44,861 nucleotides of DNA, from the NCBI GenBank assembly GCA_947448955.1, contig CANFPU010000014.1, positions 1-44,861 on the forward strand, read 5' to 3'. Of the stretch, positions 42,288-44,861 are shown piece by piece. Origin of the DNA: Burkholderiales bacterium (GTDB taxonomy: Bacteria > Pseudomonadota > Gammaproteobacteria > Burkholderiales > Burkholderiaceae_C). Position 1 is the first letter of the stretch. Each line of letters begins with the position of its first letter. A program made the translations under genes and the position numbers. The notes under the pieces are model-generated. The model worked only from the letters and a program-made list of their open reading frames with translations, was not told the DNA's origin and made no database searches.

Positions 42288-43586
42288 TCAACCGAGTTTG
42301 ATGGTCCCGGCCTGGGCCAGTGCGGCGATGGCTGCATCGTCCATGCCGATCTCCTGCAGCACTTCGCGGGTGTGCTGCCCGAGCATCGGCGGCGCGCGTC
42401 GGTAGGTGACCGGGGTCTTGGAAAAGCGCATCGGGTTGGCGATGCCCGGCACGTCCACGCCGCTGGCGTGCGGCAGACTCAAACGGGTGTTCAGATACAT
42501 TGCCTGCGGATGCGCCATCGCCTGCGCGTAGTCATTGATCGGACCTGCCGGCACCCCAACCTCGGTGAACAGCGTCTCCCAGTCGGACCGGTTGCGCTTG
42601 CGCAGGATCTCGGAAAACATTTCGTGCAGCTCGCTCTGGTGGGCCATGCGCGAACCGTTGTCTTTGAAGCGCGGATCGTCGCCCCATTCCGGATGGCCCA
42701 AGGCCTTGCACAGCGCGGTGAACTGGGTCTGGTTGGCGCTGGCGACGATGAACAGGCCATCGGCACAGGGGTAGACGCCATACGGTGTGATGTTGGGCGA
42801 CGCGTTGCCGGTGCGCCCCGGTACCTTGCCGCCAATCATGAAATTGGAGAGCTGACCTGAGCTCATCGCCAGCACCGCGCCCATCAGCGAAACGTCGATT
42901 CGCTGGCCTTCGCCGCTGACCTCGCGGTGGCGCAGCGCGGCCAGGATCGAGATCGTGGCGTACATGCCGGTGAACAGGTCGACGATCGGCACCCCGAAGC
43001 GCTGGGGACCGCCGCCGGGCTGGTCGTCGCGTTCACCGGTCACGCTCATCAGCCCCCCCATGCCCTGGAACAGGTAGTCATAGCCGGGCCGCGTGGCCCA
43101 AGGGCCGTCCTGGCCGAAACCGGTCACCGAGCAGTAGATCAAGCGCGGGTTCACCTTGGACAGCGACGCGTAGTCCAGCCCGTAGCGGGCCAAGTCGCCG
43201 ACCTTGAAGTTTTCGATGCAAATGTCGGCCTGCTCAGCCAACCTGCGGATGATCGCCTGCCCTTCGGGCTTGGCCATGTCGATCGCAGCCGAGCGCTTGT
43301 TGCGGTTCGTCGACATGAAATACGCCGACTCGCGGGTGGCTTGCCCATCGGTCCCCGGAAGCCAGGGCGGACCCCAGTGCCTGGATTCGTCGCCAGGGCC
43401 CGGACGTTCGATCTTGATCACATCGGCGCCCAGGTCCCCCAGATTTTGAACGCACCAGGGCGCGGCGAGCACCCGCGACAAGTCAAGGATGCGCACGCCT
43501 TGCAGCGGGCCGGTCAAGACTGCCGGCTGATCACCAGAGGCGGGCGCCGAGGCCCGGGTCGTTGGGTCGTTGGTTGGATTCGTCAT
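42288..43586 (-). CDS. Class III CoA-transferase (CaiB/BaiF)
   Basis: 432 residues. N-terminal motif LQGVRILDLSRVLAAPWCVQ, VIKIERPGPGDESRHWGPP, STNRNKRSAAIDM, ENFKVGDLARYGLDY, and the catalytic Asp203 in VPIVDLFTGMYATISILAAL, then GEGQRIDVSLM. An N-terminal tail of about 25 residues is low-complexity (Thr/Pro/Ala). Transfers CoA, usually from succinyl-CoA or another acyl-CoA, to the free acid that the pathway degrades. It follows the acyl-CoA dehydrogenase by 119 bases and precedes the VOC gene by 34, the order expected of activate-then-dehydrogenate pathways. Confidence 0.94.
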   Translation of the reverse strand: MTNPTNDPTTRASAPASGDQPAVLTGPLQGVRILDLSRVLAAPWCVQNLGDLGADVIKIERPGPGDESRHWGPPWLPGTDGQATRESAYFMSTNRNKRSAAIDMAKPEGQAIIRRLAEQADICIENFKVGDLARYGLDYASLSKVNPRLIYCSVTGFGQDGPWATRPGYDYLFQGMGGLMSVTGERDDQPGGGPQRFGVPIVDLFTGMYATISILAALRHREVSGEGQRIDVSLMGAVLAMSSGQLSNFMIGGKVPGRTGNASPNITPYGVYPCADGLFIVASANQTQFTALCKALGHPEWGDDPRFKDNGSRMAHQSELHEMFSEILRKRNRSDWETLFTEVGVPAGPINDYAQAMAHPQAMYLNTRLSLPHASGVDVPGIANPMRFSKTPVTYRRAPPMLGQHTREVLQEIGMDDAAIAALAQAGTIKLG

Positions 43587-43705
43587 CGGGGTACTTGTCT
43601 CTTCGTCTTCAAAGTCGTCGCGGGGTCCGATTTGACAACCGCTGGTGGAGGGAAATCATAGGCTGGATCGGGCTTCGACGCAGCCCGGGCATACCAGCGC
43701 ACGCG

Positions 43706-44861
43706 TCAGTGCCGGGGCAATATACCCATGTGCTTGCAGATGATCTGCAACATGACCTCATCGGCGCCACCGCCAATCGAAATCAGACGCAGGTCGCGAA
43801 ATGCGCGCGACACGGAGTTGTCCAGCGTGAAGCCCATGCCGCCCCAGTACTGCAAGCAGGCGTCGGTGACCTCGCGACACAGGCGCCCGACTTTGAGCTT
43901 GGCCATCGACGCCAGTTCGGTCATGTCCTGGCCAGCCATGTGCACATCGGTGGCGCGATAGACCAGCGAGCGCAGGCATTCGATCTCGGTCTTGAGTTCA
44001 GCCAGTCGAAAATGAACCACCTGGTTGTCGAGCACCGGACGACCAAAAGCGATGCGGCCGCGCGTGTAATCGATGGTCTCGTCGATGACGTTGGTCAGCG
44101 CGGTGATGCGCCGCGCCGCAGCGGACAACCGCTCCTCTTGGAACTGCATCATCTGGTAGCTGAAGCCCAGGCCCTCCTCGCCGATCCGGTAGCGTTGCGG
44201 CACGCGCACTTCGTCGAAAAATATCTGCGCCGTGTCCGAGGACCACATCCCGATCTTCTCGATCCGCTGGACGCTCACGCCAGGCACACGCCGCCCGCCC
44301 TGCATCAGCGGCACACAAATCAATGACTTGTTGCGATGCGGCGGGTCATCCGAGGTGTTGACCAGCAGGCACACCCAGTCCGCCTGGGTGCCGTTGGTGA
44401 TCCACATCTTGGCGCCACTGATCAGGTAATCGTCGCCATCCTTGCGCGCCCGGGTCTTCACCGAAGCGACATCAGAGCCGGCACCGGATTCCGAGACACC
44501 GATCGAGACCACCTGCTCCCCGGCGATGGCCGGCACCAAAAATTCTTGGCACAGTTGGTTGGAGCCGAACCGTGCAAGCGCCGGCGTGGCCATGTCGGTC
44601 TGCACCGCGATGCCCATGCTGACGCCTTGCGCGCCGATGCCGCCGATGGCCTCGCAATAGGCGATTTCATAAGAATGATCCAAGCCTTGGCCACCGTACT
44701 GCACCGGCTTGTTCACGCCCAGAAACCCCAACTTGCCCATCTCGCGAAAGAGCTCGTGGGCAGGAAAAATACCGGCCTTCTCCCAGGCCGCGATGTTCGG
44801 CGTGATCTGCTTGGCAATGAACTGCTTGACCGTGTCCTGCAGCGCGATGTGCTCAGCGGTG
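43706..44861 (-). CDS. Acyl-CoA dehydrogenase, 5' end beyond the window
   Basis: At least 384 residues are visible; the frame continues through the right edge (AEHIALQDTVKQFIAKQITP is encoded at the far end). Motifs: QYGGQGLDHSYEIAYCEAIG, GVSESGAGSDVASVKTRA, YLISGAKMWITNGTQADWV, and the C-terminal QYWGGMGFTLDNSVSRAFRD. The usual MCAD-type C-terminal catalytic Glu is replaced by Gly (ISIGGGADEVM). The likely base is instead the Glu encoded at 44132-44134 in QEERLSAA, as in isovaleryl-CoA dehydrogenase, hinting at branched or cyclic substrates. It introduces an alpha,beta double bond using FAD. First visible gene of the operon. Confidence 0.93.
   Translation of the reverse strand, partial: TAEHIALQDTVKQFIAKQITPNIAAWEKAGIFPAHELFREMGKLGFLGVNKPVQYGGQGLDHSYEIAYCEAIGGIGAQGVSMGIAVQTDMATPALARFGSNQLCQEFLVPAIAGEQVVSIGVSESGAGSDVASVKTRARKDGDDYLISGAKMWITNGTQADWVCLLVNTSDDPPHRNKSLICVPLMQGGRRVPGVSVQRIEKIGMWSSDTAQIFFDEVRVPQRYRIGEEGLGFSYQMMQFQEERLSAAARRITALTNVIDETIDYTRGRIAFGRPVLDNQVVHFRLAELKTEIECLRSLVYRATDVHMAGQDMTELASMAKLKVGRLCREVTDACLQYWGGMGFTLDNSVSRAFRDLRLISIGGGADEVMLQIICKHMGILPRH

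Overview
The window is GC-rich, densely coding DNA from a betaproteobacterium, most likely of the order Burkholderiales (Comamonadaceae/Sphaerotilaceae-like). This rests on a pilE-fimT-pilV-pilW-pilX-pilY1 minor pilin cluster, a DUF1840 gene, an orphan Bug-type (tripartite tricarboxylate) receptor, many CoA-dependent catabolic genes and an interspersed GC-rich repeat of a kind common in that order. The assignment is inferred from gene content and no database was searched. I see no rRNA, tRNA, insertion sequence, prophage or CRISPR array.

Region 1 (1-4430) is housekeeping and signalling: a membrane sensor kinase with a NarL/LuxR-type response regulator, then ruvA and ruvB. Region 2 (4430-11536) begins with a decayed branched-chain amino acid receptor gene (livK type, internal amber stop), followed by six tightly overlapping type IV pilus genes from pilE to the 1154-residue pilY1. 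Region 3 (11533-15414) holds a histidine phosphatase, a PEBP-like protein, a DUF1840 protein, and a divergent pair of an AraC-type regulator with pobA (4-hydroxybenzoate 3-monooxygenase). Region 4 (15429-18327) pairs a PAS-containing sensor kinase with a PhnD-like periplasmic binding protein, with no transporter genes beside them.

Region 5 (18444-44861) is a large catabolic zone of several transcription units. One unit (26727 down to 21422) encodes a 3-hydroxyisobutyrate-dehydrogenase-like enzyme, an MmgE/PrpD protein, NudC, a SCP-x-type thiolase and an SDR; an acyl-CoA synthetase and an unrecognised 360-residue protein lie beyond it. A plus-strand group follows: alpha/beta hydrolase, a small protein, a Bug receptor and a secreted cupin. 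Next come a complete carbohydrate-type ABC importer, a tandem two-domain CoA-transferase and a CtBP-like 2-hydroxyacid dehydrogenase, divergent from an FMN-dependent 2-hydroxyacid oxidase and an RraA-family aldolase. The window ends in an operon of acyl-CoA dehydrogenase (cut by the edge), class III CoA-transferase, VOC protein and two SDRs. Together these suggest import of small organic or hydroxy acids, CoA activation, oxidation, and thiolytic or aldol cleavage. The substrates cannot be read from the sequence.

The most unusual observations are: an 82-bp repeat present in two unrelated genes and translated in the same frame in both (N-terminus of FimT, C-terminus of the PhnD-like protein); the tandem CoA-transferase, whose first domain has Thr where the catalytic Asp should be while the second keeps it; gene remnants (livK type, Rieske oxygenase); an Asp at pilin position +5 in PilV; an altered calcium-loop region in PilY1; and the binding-protein/kinase pair.
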